Source: Sambucus nigra (lineage: Eukaryota; Streptophyta; Magnoliopsida; Dipsacales; Adoxaceae). From it: DNA of 64,000 nt. Position 1 is the stretch's first letter, and every line of letters starts with the position of its first letter. The notes beneath the pieces were generated by a model. The model did no database searches. It saw only the letters and a list, made by a program, of their open reading frames with translations, and was not told where the DNA came from. A program made the translations under genes and the position numbers. The stretch lies in NCBI GenBank assembly GCA_949130495.1, contig OX422215.1:528595755-528659754 (forward strand), in the 5' to 3' direction. This document shows positions 1 to 11,479 of the stretch, in pieces.

Positions 1-662
1 GTTACAAATAGGAAGAATGTGAAAAAAGGGTATAGTATATTATAACCCATCTTGGCTTAAAAGCTTGGTGCCCCTAGGATATCCCAACTCTATGAAGAAG
101 GGAGGACCTACATGGGCTCGGATTAACTTCCAAACCCATCTAATCTGGCTCAACAGGTGATTGGGTCATGGGCCTTGGTTTGGGAAAACTATTAATTTTG
201 GGGGCTAAATTTTATTGGACTTTTAATTTGATTTATGGGGTTTATTTTCTAGCCTAATTTATTACTTCAGTTTCTAATTATTTTATCTCGCCATTTATGA
301 CCGTGGAGATGTTTTATTTTAACAGTTTTATCCCAATAATTGTGACTATTGGAATATTTTCCAACCATTCTTAACCACCAATTATTTATTATAAATGGGT
401 GGCTTTAGTTTCGTTTTTAATTATTAGTTTTTCTTGCAACTTTTGTTTGGGGTTGTCCCATATTGATGTCCAAAAGTAGAGTTTTTTCCATTTTTGGTTC
501 GCCGGAAGACTTGTAACTTGGAGTGTTACTATTGTATGTTGTGAGTGTTGTATTGTGGGAGATCTTTGTCATTGAGTCCGTAGAGCACCAACGTGAGGCA
601 AATATTATCTTAAGGTGAGATTGTCCAATAGTTGCCTTAATCAAATATCATCTTAAGGTCAG
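1..662. other. Non-coding flank, unassigned
   Basis: AT-rich sequence with no coding region I can support. It is shared almost unchanged with 41422-42083. It lies directly upstream of a copia pol remnant, so it could be older retroelement sequence, but no LTR ends or primer binding site are visible. A 75-codon minus-strand ORF here resembles no family I know. Confidence 0.5.
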
Positions 663-1573
663 AGTGAACTTCCACCAGGAAGTAAACCTCTTGGATGCAA
701 GTAGATATTCAAGAGAAATTTGAAAGTTAATGGTCCATTGAAAAATACAAAACTAGACTTGTAGCTAACGACTATAAGTAAATGGAAGGATTTGATTTAT
801 ACTTACTCCTCTGTTACGAGAATAATATCCATTCGAATGTTAATAGATATTGCAGCGTTACATAATCTTAAGATACATCAAATGAATGTAAAATCACCAT
901 CTTAAATGGCGAGTTAAACGAAGAGAAACATACGTAACAACCACAAGAGTTAAAAGTTCCATAAAAAGAAACGAAGTGTGTAGACCTGTTAAATCCATTT
1001 ATGGATTCAAACAAGCACCTAAACAATGGCATGGAAAATCTCACAACACAATAACATAAAATGGATTTAAAATTAATTAGGCTAATAAATGTGTTTACAT
1101 TAAAAACACTACAAGTGATTATGTCATTGTTTGTCTTTATGTAGATCATATGCTTACTATTGGAAATAATAAAGATATCATTAAATCTACTAAGATAATC
1201 TTGTCCAACTAATTGGATTTGAAAGATATGGGTATTGTTGATGTTATATTAGGAATTAAAATTTGTAAAACATCAGATAAACTCTCATTATATTGAAGAG
1301 ATATTTGATAAGTTTGGTAAATGCAGTGATAACATTCTATAACACCTATTTATCCAAATATTCATTTATATAAAAATACTGTAAATGGTATATCTCAATT
1401 GGAATACTCTCGAATCATCAATATTTTAATGTACTCAGCCAGATATTACTTACTCAGTTAACAGAATGAGTAGGTATACAAGTAATCCCGGTGAAGACCA
1501 TTGGAAAGCATAATAAGGTTTATTAGATATCTAAGATATATCATTAATAATGTATTTAACTACATCAAATATG

Positions 1574-1609
<36 letters not shown>

Positions 1610-1740
1610 CTTTTTGTATATACTATATATACAAAAATGGCTAATGTTTTCTTATTGTCATTCTGAAAAGAAAATTTTAATCAATGAAAATAAATGTGGA
1701 AGGTATTGTAAAGATTAAAAGGAATCACCCAATGCAAATT
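663..1740 (+). pseudogene. Ty1/copia reverse transcriptase-RNase H remnant
   Basis: The plus strand, read through many stops and frame changes, gives the familiar copia RT run: an LPPGSKPLGCK-IFKR block, a YSSVTR-like block, an NGELNEE block, a worn KQAPKQWH block, and a degraded form of the YVDDM catalytic motif (Asp pair reading as stop or changed). After these come the SQLEYSRII and RYTSNPGEDHW-like blocks of the RNase H connection. It is non-functional. A TA microsatellite interrupts it at about 1572-1608. No LTRs, gag or integrase adjoin it. The same remnant is at 42084-43200. Confidence 0.8.
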
Positions 1741-3392
1741 TGACTTATATAGTAACTTTTCTTAATAAATGTTTTTTTCTTGAGTTGATTTATTACATGT
1801 GTGTATTACAATCTTGCACATGATATTTAAAGAAAATATGGGATGGTATATATTAACATTATTGCATTTGCACAAAAAATCTAGTAGTTTATACTTGCTT
1901 CAAATATTGATTAATCCAACAACATTACTTTTTTTATTCTTGAAAAAGATCAAATGAAAAATCTTTGCTTGACATGATTGGGAACTATATACCGGGTATT
2001 AATATAACTCTTTCTGTAAGTATCCTTCTAACTCTTTGATCCTCTTAATTCATATCAATGTAGATATGTTTGATTTATATGTGTTTGACCAAATTTCTAG
2101 GTGAATTTATTTTTTTATTTTTAGGCAAAATTTTATCTTCTACACCAACCATTCATAATTGCCATCTATATGACCGTAAGCATGGCATTTAGACAATTGC
2201 AAATACATGTTAACAGAATATCAACAAACAGCTCGTGCATCGCTCAGGTCAAAAATCTAATTTATGTATAAATGGTGTCTCTTGGTGTTGCTTTGCCACG
2301 TGACTTAAAACTCTATGTGCAATTAAGTGAAAATACACTCACCCTTATTAGGCTCAACCCCATTCACATGCCCCTCCATCTGACTCTAAAATGCAAACTC
2401 CTCTTCACCTTCCATCAAATTTAATGAACATTTTCGTCTGCACTTTTTTCTATTGGGCAAGACATGTGATACATTTGAACCACTTCAAATTCTCAATTTT
2501 CGGACACTCATTATAGAACATGCATATTTCAAGTCATAGGGCACAACATATCTATATAACAATGTAGGCTACATATTTCAAAGTGTAATAAAACCATGCT
2601 TAGGAACTAAAATTAATGCTCAGTGATGTTTTTTTTTTTAATTTTAGTTTCTAAGCATAGCTTTACTACAAGAGTTGTATTACTTTATGGATGTGATATC
2701 TATTTATACGGTTCAAATAATTTATCATTGCATGCGTGATGAGTGTTTTGCACCAAATCAGTATTATCCAGGGGTTTTAAATTGTCTGCGCATTGAGCCT
2801 AGTATTAACTATTAATTGGATCCGCCTAAAACATCTTCGCATAAATGAAAGAGAGATATTTGTGTCCTAAAAATAAGTCCTGCTCTGTGTCAATGTGTCA
2901 TTATTTGAGATCCCCGGGTTGAAGCGGAAACAGGAGCAACGATACATCGGCCTGGATAAAATAAATAGAAAAAACAATGTTAGGAAGACATTTTGTCATT
3001 GTCACATTGGTTGGTGCGTGGATCAAATGAGTTCCATTAAAATCATATTAAAAAACATCACCCAATGTGGCGAAGACTCATCACTCGGTTCCAAAACAAG
3101 GTTATAAAACTGGGTCTCCCTACTATTTACAAAAAACATGAAATTTATCAAATCCATCACAGGTTGACCCACAATATTTTTGAAACACTTTACAGAAAAT
3201 TGTAAATGCCCCATAAAATTAATAAAATGACTTGTAAAATGAGAATATGAGGAGAAAAATTATTCAAAAAATTTCTGAAGCACTAATATCAGAAAACATA
3301 TGAAATCTTCACACAAATATGTATTCAAATCTATATGGTTAATAGGAATGAAAAAAAAACTTTATGGTTAATAAATTGACCCAATTTCTTAC
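1741..3392. other. Non-coding stretch downstream of the MYB exons
   Basis: No supported gene. It would hold intron 2 and any third exon of the minus-strand MYB gene. The only minus-strand reading frame of note (about 3026-3214) does not resemble the DUO1 C-terminal region as I know it. The stretch contains an 85-bp foldback (2585-2669) and is conserved in copy 2. Confidence 0.45.
2585..2669. repeat. 85-bp imperfect foldback
   Basis: Left arm 2585-2615 and right arm 2639-2669 are inverted repeats of 31 bp, matching at 27 positions by my count, around a 23-nt T-rich centre. The structure is also in copy 2 (about 44056-44140). It resembles a small MITE relic or an inverted-repeat small-RNA source. 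No target-site duplication is obvious. Confidence 0.7.
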
Positions 3393-3579
3393 CTCAGTAG
3401 ACAGTGGTGGTGGCGGCGGCAAAATCCGTGAAAAACTCCTTTGTCTATTATACCAAAAATTCTTCACATCATTATCCGTCCTTCCGGGCAAATACGTCGC
3501 AATCCGCGACCATTTATTCCCAAACTTCACTTGAAGATCAATCACCACCCTCTCCTCCTCTGCCAAAAACTTCACCCGA
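3393..3579 (-). CDS. DUO1-like exon 2 (MYB R3), copy 1
   Basis: 187 nt. The acceptor is TTCAAAGCAG just before 3579. The exon completes codon AAT (Asn) and runs through the R3 repeat (FGNKWSRIATYLPGRTDNDV) and a short RSFSRIL-polyproline tail to ACTGAG, followed by donor GTAAGA at 3392. Exon end is in phase 0, so a third exon is expected. One R3 position reads KFL where copy 2 and DUO1 proteins have KFS. Confidence 0.8.
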
Positions 3580-4880
3580 CTGCTTTGAAGTAAATAAAAG
3601 AAAAAAAAAACATCATATGCATTTTCAACAAATGTACACATGCACAAACTAAAATCAAGAAAACCCAGGGACGAAACCAGGATTTAATCTTTGGTATATA
3701 TCAACAAAAAACTCTAAAATTTTTGAAAAACAAAGCAAATCTTAATTAAAAGGAATATCAAAACTTTATCAGAATTACACTTCGTGTGTCTTCAAATCAT
3801 GAAATCCATCGATAATAACGAAACAATTTTTTTGTTTTTTATAAAACAGTTTTTTGGTAACATTTTTTAGGAAATGTTTTATTTTTTATTTTTTCCAAAT
3901 AGATATTTTATAAAGTCATTTTGTATAAAGTGTTACAAAAAACACTTATATTCTATTTTAAAAAAAGTCTACTTTTTTTAAATAACGAAATAATCTTTTT
4001 TTCTTAAAACTTTTTTACAAAACATGTGTTTTAAAATAAGTTATATCCACCTATTTTGTAATAAAAAAATAATGTATTGGGAAATAGTTTTTTTGGATAC
4101 TTTTTACAACAAAAGTTTATAAAAAACTATAGCTTGTTATCAAATTAGATTGTAATAATATTTTAGAGGGGCAAAAGAGTCATTTACTTTCCCTTCTAAT
4201 TAGTGCCAAATGTGTTATTAACGGATTTCATTACAAATGGTCCTCAAATATTAATATAAGAAACAATGACACAATTAAAAATAAGGAAGAATAAGTGCAC
4301 TCCAAATTACAAATAACTTTAAAAAGTTTGTAGAATGTATTAATTAAATAAAGTAACTTGTGCATGACAGAGGGAAAAAACTTACAAATGGCTTGCTTTA
4401 TAGGAGGCTGCTTTTATTTTTTTTAGGATCAAATACTGAAAAGTCTCTCAAACATTTTTTTAATACACATTTAGTCCAATCCTTTTATTTTGTACCAAAA
4501 AGTCCCTTATTCTCATATCTTTAAAGGTGTGTGCCAACGGTATGATAAAACTTTTTTGACATGGTGAAGAACTTAAAAAGGCCTGAACTAGACGTGTATT
4601 AAAAAAAGTTCGAAAGACTATTTGATATATGCCTTTTTTTTAAGCAGATAAAGAAGAAGAGGAGAAATTCGTTAAATAATTAAGATGCTGGAGAAGTGGT
4701 TGGGAAAAAAAGGGCTCTCACTTTATAGGCGGATGGACTTAGTTATAAATTGAAGACGTGTTGTAGAATAAAAGATAAATAACTATTCCATATTTTTAGA
4801 CATTATACTTTCTAAAGTGTACTCGTACTCATAGATACACACATATATCATAAAGCAGCAATAGAGAAATTTAGATATTT

Positions 4881-4973
4881 GGGGGGGGGGGGGGGGGGGG
4901 GAGCCAGGGGTGGCGTGGGGGGGCGGGGGGGGGGGGGGGGGTCCCAGCCCGCCCCCCCCCCCTCCCCCCCCCC
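4881..4973. repeat. G/C homopolymer block in the MYB intron
   Basis: A run of 21 G, then mixed G-rich sequence, then another run of about 17 G, followed directly by C-rich runs and a run of A. Copy 2 has only a single G run of about 14 at the same place (46349-46362). The G-then-C order could fold back or form G-quadruplexes. It could equally be an assembly or sequencing artefact. Confidence 0.8.
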
Positions 4974-5286
4974 AAAAAAAAAGTAGTGTTAATTTATAAA
5001 ATAAAATAAAATAAAAATAGTGTTAAAATATATATTCAGTCCGTCCAAAATAAAAATTCAGCGCACCCCTAATAGAATTTTTGATGATTTTTCTCAAAAT
5101 AATTTAAATAATATTAAGATAGTCTATTCTGACACGAATTCCTGGATCCGCCACTGCCACTGGGAGCCCGTATGTGGCTTCGTGATCATCAATATCTATT
5201 TACATGTTACATATACAGTAAGATATATACCAACACACACTTGCGTGTGTAAAAAAAATTTGGGAGAGATGGTGTGAAAACAATAC

Positions 5287-5492
5287 TTTTTTAAGTTGGG
5301 TCGAAGTTTATTGAACCATCGGACGCGACAAGAATTTCCAGTACGTTGTAAGAGGCCTTTGGATCGAATGGAGCTCCAGTATCTGGGGCCATATTTGTTG
5401 ACATGATTAATGAGCACCTCATCTTCTTCTGCTTTCCATGGCCCTTTTCTTATTTCTCCAATTTCACCAACTAACAATCTATTCGCTTCCAT
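5287..5492 (-). CDS. DUO1-like exon 1 (MYB R2), copy 1
   Basis: 206 nt, 68 codons plus two bases. The start ATG at 5492-5490 begins MEANR. The R2 tryptophans are seen in KGPWKAEEDE, PRYWSSIRS and CRVRWFNKLR. The donor GTATTG begins at 5286, directly after the NLK codons, and leaves AA to be completed by exon 2. The intron to exon 2 is 1707 bp and contains an extraordinary G/C homopolymer block. Confidence 0.8.
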
Positions 5493-6050
5493 TCAATCAC
5501 AAATGCATAGATTTTTGTATGCCTTTGTTTTTGTTTCGTCGAACCGACTACAAAAGCAAATATGTAACTCAGCCCTTACATATTTCAAAAGCATTAAAAC
5601 AAAGAACTAAAACATGCCATCTATATTATACCTCTAATACAGTTGTATTAGAGGTATAAATGCAATTTATTATCAACCCCTGCATCTCCCTTACGCAATT
5701 CGATGGACCTTACATCTTCGTTTTCCTTCCAAACGTCTGTTCCAAAGCAGACCTTATATATCCTTAATCCCCTCCAAACGTTGCATAGAATGGAATTTGT
5801 AAAGCTATCTCCAGCTTAATAAATTTTTTTAATAAAAAAATTGTTTCAATAGAAAAGAATATTTTTAATAAATTTAAAAAAATGGATTGTTAAAAAATAT
5901 TATTTTAATATACAAATTATATATATTTAAAAAAAAACTATTTTAAAAAATAAAAGTTAGTATAAACTAAAAAATCTTTTTTTTGCATTTTAAACAGTTT
6001 TAAGAAATACAAAAATTATATTAAATATTATAAAATTAAAAAAAAATAAT
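5493..6050. other. Upstream region of DUO1-like copy 1, AT-rich
   Basis: This would hold the promoter of the minus-strand MYB gene. I see no certain TATA box or regulatory module. Bases from about 5575 to 6025 are absent from copy 2, where the sequence jumps from the upstream flank straight to the tandem repeat. The missing stretch includes a perfect palindrome at 5626-5659. Confidence 0.5.
5626..5659. repeat. Perfect 34-bp palindrome
   Basis: Arms of 16 bp (5626-5641 and 5644-5659) are exact reverse complements around a 2-nt centre. It lies about 135 bp upstream of the DUO1-like start codon, inside the segment present only in copy 1. Confidence 0.9.
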
Positions 6051-6610
6051 AAGTTTAAAAATAAGGGGTGCCACTAGAGCAGACCTTTAAAAATAAGATA
6101 ATATTGAATAAATGGGTGTTTGAGGGACTAAATGGGTTGAAAATAATAATAATAAAAAAAATCTTATTAAAATAGTTTTTTTTAAACTTAAACATCTTTA
6201 AGAAATACAAAAAGTATTTTAAGTGATTTAAAAAAAAATGAAGTTTAAAAATAAGGGGTGTCGCCGGTGCTGACCTTTAAAAATAAGAGAATATTACGTA
6301 AATAGGTGTTTGAGGGACTAAATGAGTTAAACATAATAATTTTTTTTATTAGAATTGTTTTTTAACTTAAACAGTTTTAAGAAATAAAAAAACTGTTTTC
6401 AATATTGTAAAATTTAAAAAAAAATTAAGTTTAAAAATAAGGGGTGCAGCTGGCGTAGATCTTTAAAAATAAGAGAATATTGAGTAAATGATTGTTTGGG
6501 AAACTAAATGAGTTAAAAATATATTTTTTTAAAAATTCTTATTAAAATAGTTTTGTTTTAAAAAAATATATTTTTATTGAAAATACGAATTTATATTTCT
6601 TGGAAAAAAA
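6051..6610. repeat. Tandem repeat, three units of about 186-190 bp
   Basis: Each unit opens with AAGTTTAAAAATAAGGGGTG at 6051, 6241 and 6427. Each also contains a conserved CTTTAAAAATAAGA block and a TGTTTGRGRRACTAAATG block. Copy 2 has the same three units from 46993, 47185 and 47372. Such arrays are common in subterminal parts of non-autonomous DNA transposons, but the element type is not certain. Confidence 0.8.
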
Positions 6611-6684
6611 TTGTTTAAAAAAATAAAGTGCTAACTAGATAAATGAGGTGCCAACTATACAAATAAGGACAAATGAGGTTGCCA

Positions 6685-6721
6685 ACTAGACAACCCGGTA
6701 CTAGCTCCCGGGTTGTCTAGT
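6685..6721. repeat. Hairpin with 14-bp perfect arms ending CTAGT
   Basis: Arms 6685-6698 and 6708-6721 are exact inverted repeats (ACTAGACAACCCGG and its complement) with a 9-nt loop. It sits just beyond the tandem repeat array and ends in CTAG followed by T, which resembles a Helitron 3' terminus, although the usual spacer between hairpin and CTRR is missing. It is conserved in copy 2 at 47630-47666. Confidence 0.75.
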
Positions 6722-7263
6722 ATTATTCCATTAAATATGGGTGTGGTAAGGGTAGGGCCGTCTCAAGCAAAATTGGGGCCCTAGGCTAGAAATTAATATG
6801 GGACCCCTTTTTTTATAAAAATTATTATATTATATTAAATATATGTTACATTTTCTCAATAATTGTTTTTATTAAATAGATTAATTAAAATTTATTTTTC
6901 TTTCTTTTTGAGATGGAAAACCATGAATTATATTTTTGTATTCAGGGTTTGCTACGATATTTTTTTCAATGGATAATATAGCTAACCCATTTAATCTTTC
7001 TTACGACATAGTCGATCTTCTAATTATTTCACATAAACAAACAAATACTATTATAGAACAATAAAACCTGGTAACGCTGATGTATATTCAATCTGATTGT
7101 ACAAACAACAAACTTCTCCAATTGAAAAAATAAATTTTCACTTTCAATATGTCAACATTTAAAAACATATTAATAACAGAATCATTTAAGTTTAAACAAT
7201 TTCATAAGATAAAAGAGAGAAAAAAATTAAATAAAATATAATAACATTAACAATATAATATAC

Positions 7264-7296
<33 letters not shown>
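6722..7296. other. Non-coding, possible left half of an old DNA transposon
   Basis: No gene. It contains GGGCCGTCTCAAG and GGGGCCCTAGGC blocks, and a related GGGGCCCTAGGC block occurs at about 14433 beyond the Helitron. Without the Helitron the two would be about 1 kb apart. This looks like a worn non-autonomous DNA element (hAT-like wording is a guess) that served as the Helitron target. The right end is a TA-rich run. Confidence 0.3.
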
Positions 7297-7297
<1 letters not shown>

Positions 7298-7381
7298 CTA
7301 TATAATATAGGACAATGGTGTTATGAATAGTGCCATCTTATCTTATCTTATCAAAAAAATCAAGGGTCTACATTTTGCCAC

Positions 7382-8100
7382 GTGTACAATCCAAGGGTTG
7401 AGACAAAAAAAAACTCCTCTCACAATACAAACCCTACCTCAAACAAAAGCTCCCATTCTCTACCTTGCCCCGTAAACTCATCAGCCGCCCACACAAACCC
7501 TACCTCACATTCTCTCCCTTTCACCGACCTCCTCATTTCTGCCGCCGCACGTCATCTATGTCGCCGCCCCTGCTCATCTATGTCATCTACCCCAGTCTTC
7601 ACCTATAAGCAGATGCCCCCCGCGGCCACCTACATTCTCCATGCCTGGTGTCGAACGAGGTACCCACAATAAAAAAATCACCATAACCATTTTAACCTAT
7701 AAATCTTTACTATTGTTAGTTTTTTTTTTCGATTTTAGTTATGGATTTTGGTTGGTTTCGATTTAACTCTGAGTATTTTTTGGTTTACTTTTGCAGATCT
7801 AACTGCAATTTTCGAGTTTGTATACATATTTTGGGATTTATCAGGTATACACACTATCTCTACTTCTATATTTACATTTTCGAGTTTGTATACATATTTT
7901 GCCTTTTTGTGTGTGGATCTCAGATATGTTTGCTCTCTACCCACAAGTGTTTGGATTTTAGTTCCATGTTGCTAGCCATTTTACGGAATTGGTTTCGGTT
8001 CGTTTCCTTTTGTGTTACTAATTGGTTTTAATATGCATGTTTATCTGTATTATCACAGCACTGAGGCCTGTGCTTTCAGATCTAAGACATAAAAGTTGAA
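7382..8100 (+). other. Gene-like leader inside the Helitron
   Basis: A Pro/Ser-rich 96-codon frame (7382-7672) rich in CTCTCCC and CCGCC motifs ends in a stop. It is followed by T-rich sequence typical of a 5' leader or first intron. It looks like the 5' end of a captured plant gene rather than an intact gene. No family recognised. Confidence 0.3.
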
Positions 8101-9029
8101 GACCCTAGGTATTTTGTTTTTTGAATTTTAAACTGATACTTATGTTTATTAGTAAGATTTCTTTTTATTCATAGTCTTAAATGAACTTTGGATAGCAATT
8201 CAAAACTAAAGCTCTATGTTATGATTTACATTTAGTACATCTTAATGTATATAGCTTGAATTCAGTAAATGCATTAGATGTGTGAACGCAGAAGACCACC
8301 TGCTCTCTCAAAATAAAAGAGCGATAGTCTGGAATGCAAATCGAACATCGTTTAAATTATCAAAGCGATTGTCCGGAATGTAAGAGGTTTCTGGGCATTT
8401 TAGAACCTATGATTGGATTTGATAATATGAAAATAACTTTGGGGTTTGCTGTCTGCATTAATAATATCTAATATGGTATGGTAGTTTTGGAGGGTTGGAA
8501 TGGATTGCATAGTCTCAAAATGAAGTCCAATCTATCTCTTTTAAGATGTGCATATCTTAAAAGAAAATTGGGGATTGCAGTAGTTTACCACATTGGAGAT
8601 TTCAATGTGGTAAGAACCAGTGAGCAGAAAATTGGGGGTAACCCTATAGATTTAAATGCCACTACTGAATTCAACAATTCTTTAAACTTAAATGCATAGT
8701 TGTCAAATCGCGAATCGTATCGTGAATCGCAAATAGTGAATCGAATTGGTAATTAAGCATTATGTGACAAAACACTAATCATAGCACATGATAATATACG
8801 TAAATGGGATTTATTTTGTGGAAGTTTCTTACTTTTTGTGTGATTTTAGTGGTGTACTCTAGGGTTTCATGACCATACCTGTTGTTGCATTGATTTTCTT
8901 CACATTAGATACATTTTATCTTATTATCATGGAATGACTATTTAGTGTTTTTATTATATTACTTTTAGCATATTTTCATAATGGACATAATAGGATAAAT
9001 GATTGATATTTAGTATTTTCTTTTTTTTA

Positions 9030-10930
9030 GATCATAAACGTGGCCACACACTTGATAGGGAGAAATGCAAGGGCTAATAGGAAGATCTGGAGAACTTTGG
9101 TAAGTTTTAATTGTTCTTAGTTTTTCATAAGATCATTTAACATTTGATATGCAAAAAGTATCACCATTGTGATTAATCTATCATCTTTGTATGTGGTGGA
9201 TTCGAATCCACATAACAATGATACCATAAACAACACTAGAAACAAGTGAGGACGGAGACCCTAGAAACACTAGAGTTGTGCCAAGTAAAATAAAAACTCA
9301 AATACCAGAGTGCAGCAAGTCCCCATTAGAAACAACTGCAATGGGTAAAGCAAGACCGCCTGTCCTTTTTACACTTTTTACAATCTTATACCTTCTAAAT
9401 TATAATTCTAGAGCTTTTTTGTACCAGTAAGAGATAGTTTCTTTCAAATTATCATGTGTCAAATGTTTGAAAGCATGAATTGACTATAATATGATTTGTA
9501 TTTTTTTATAGTAAAAAAACAGGTTTTAGTACTTTTATAGTTTGTATTACTCTTATATTTGGCACGAAGTTGAAACATAATTTAGTTTGACACATTAAGT
9601 TTACATTTCTAAACCATTTTTGTTTTGCATTTGTGGCAAATGATGTCTCTATTGTGGATTATTAGGAGTTTTTAATAAGGCAAATAATGTGAGCTCTCTC
9701 TAATATCTGTCAGTGATGTAATAGGATGAACGAGATTCTAAGGATGAGATTCGAAGGGCCTCCTACTTCGTATTTATTGGACTAAGCAAGAACGTGGAAT
9801 TAGGTGGCCTGGCATCATCAAGGTCATTCCCATCTCTTCATATATTTGGTCAATTTGCAATCTATTTCATTGAGTTTTTTTTCATTTCATTCATCTCCAT
9901 AGTTTTGTTCTTTCACATGTGAATTAAAAACTTATTTTTGATTCCATTAATGATTAATTTTAATGCTATAATGTTTTAGAGTTTCTATAAGGTTTTAGAT
10001 TTTTTTTTATCATAGGGAGACAAATTGTTGTGAAATGGTAATGTATGCATCCAATTTCTACAAGACGTTGGTACATTATCCCTCCTTATGTGGTGAGGGG
10101 CGTATGTGTTTTATTATTTTGTTTAGAGTCTAAATTTATTTGCAGGTACTAACTTCATCACTTAGTAGATGGTGGAAACTAAAGAAACCCGTGTCTTACG
10201 CAAATGAGTTCTTGCAGGTTTGAGTTATTTATCAAAAAGTAAATGAGTTCTTTCATCAAATCGCTAACTTCGTTTAATTATTGGGCCTACGATGAATCAA
10301 ATGCCAAATGCCATCCCTAACATGATAAAAGTGTCAGCAAGACTGTGACATTAATACCAATCGGCTTATATTGCAAATCTTATTTTCTTCCATTTTAAAT
10401 CGGGTAGTAATTTAGATCAATTTGTTTGTTAATATTCGCTATGACAGTTTTAGTTGCATCTGCTAACTTCTTAAAATCAAAATATCGGTTCTTAGAATCT
10501 GTACTTCGAACAACTTCGTTTGTTGTGACTCTAATGGGAGTGCCTTATCCTTGACATATCATGGTAGAGTGATGGAGTCCAGATTACAAAGTGCAGTTTT
10601 CATTGCATTTATTATTTTGGCAGACAATTGTTCGATATGTGTTGCAGATCAGTGGTAGAATGTGGTGCATAATTTGGTAAGCCTTCTATTATCCTTGATG
10701 TGCTTACACTTATTTATTTCTGGGTTTCAGTGTTAATGATTAATGCAACTCTGCCATTTATTGTAAATTTACTAATAAAATGTTCTTTTCTCTTGGATTT
10801 TAGCTTCACCAATGGTCAGAGTGGAAATAAGACCTAGAATGGGGGATTTGGGCTTCATCAAAACGGTGGCATGAGATTGATGGCAGCGGGAGTTTAGGCA
10901 TTTGGTGAGTGTAAAGCAGGGAGATTATCT
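9030..10930 (+). pseudogene. Captured exon-like fragments in the Helitron
   Basis: Several short open stretches are bounded by AG before and GT after. About 9031-9102 reads VATHLIGRNARANRKIWRTL, and about 9722-9822 reads RRASYFVFIGLSKNVELGG. About 10149-10218 reads SLSRWWKLKKPVSYANEFLQ, and a further piece lies near 10802. They share orientation and alternate with T-rich intron-like spacers, so they may be exons of one captured gene. I do not recognise the protein. A stop in the last piece suggests decay. Confidence 0.35.
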
Positions 10931-11162
10931 GAAATGGGAAAAATTTATGCAGGTTTCAACGTTCTTCCCTTGGATAGAAGATTGACAAATAATTGTTGAT
11001 TATTGATGAATACATAGCGATTTTGGAAAACACTGATCCACGAAATATGCACCTAAACTTTGTAATCATTTTTCGATTTTACTCTAAAGTATTGGTCCTA
11101 TAAAGTCAAGTCATGTTAAACTGTGAAATGTGGTTCTGCAGTTAATGTTGAAAGCGAGTATA

Positions 11163-11276
11163 ATGTCCTCTCCGGTTGCTGCCGCTTCCTTCCACACTCC
11201 GAAATACCACGCTTCCTCCCTCTTCGAAATTGTCAGATCTCCACCTGATCTGCATCGATCTCCACCGATCTCCCAG
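11163..11276 (+). other. Candidate first exon in the Helitron (38 codons)
   Basis: ATG at 11163 opens 38 codons beginning MSSPVAAASFHTPKYHASSL and ends in CCCAG before GTATGA, a good donor in phase 0. The Ser/Ala/Arg-rich start could be an organelle-targeting leader, but that is speculation. It is followed by a tandemly duplicated non-coding segment. Confidence 0.35.
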
Positions 11277-11479
11277 GTATGAAATCGTCAGATCTCCATC
11301 CGATCTACTAATTATTTGATGTTTGTTTATTTTGTTCGACTGTTATACTAAGATGTTTGTTGGTTTTGTTAAGTGCACCAGTGGTTGAGATGCACTTCTA
11401 TTCTCGAGTCTCATGGATACTTTTTACCTTAATTCAAAGCATACGCTCTCCCGAACATACATACCCCTTCATCTTCTTC

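Larger units (their letters stand above)
3393..5492 (-). pseudogene. DUO1-like: DUO1-like R2R3-MYB gene, copy 1 (two exons seen, third not found)
   Basis: Two exons with proper splice sites encode a complete R2R3 MYB DNA-binding region. Exon 1 (5492-5287) gives Met, an 18-residue leader and the R2 repeat. Exon 2 (3579-3393) completes the linker and R3. The junction forms NLK-N followed by RVKF, keeping the extra lysine in the R2-R3 linker typical of DUO POLLEN1. R3 ends in GRTDNDVKNFW, as in that family. DUO1 is a transcription factor of the male germline in flowering plants. Odd residues shared with copy 2: RTGNSC where DUO1 has RTGKSC (a recognition-helix lysine), and RWFNKL for RWVNKL. No convincing third exon is found to the window edge, so the activation domain is missing or outside. 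I treat it as degenerate; a functional gene with a distant exon 3 is possible for this copy. Confidence 0.75.

Noticed and set aside
868..1149. 93-codon minus-strand ORF
   Set aside because: It is antisense to the copia RT remnant, whose homology is on the plus strand.
3026..3214. Minus-strand frame as DUO1 exon 3
   Set aside because: The frame is open in both copies and a TCTGTAAAG acceptor would fit phase 0. But the residues do not resemble any DUO1 C-terminus I know and the product would stop after about 55 codons.
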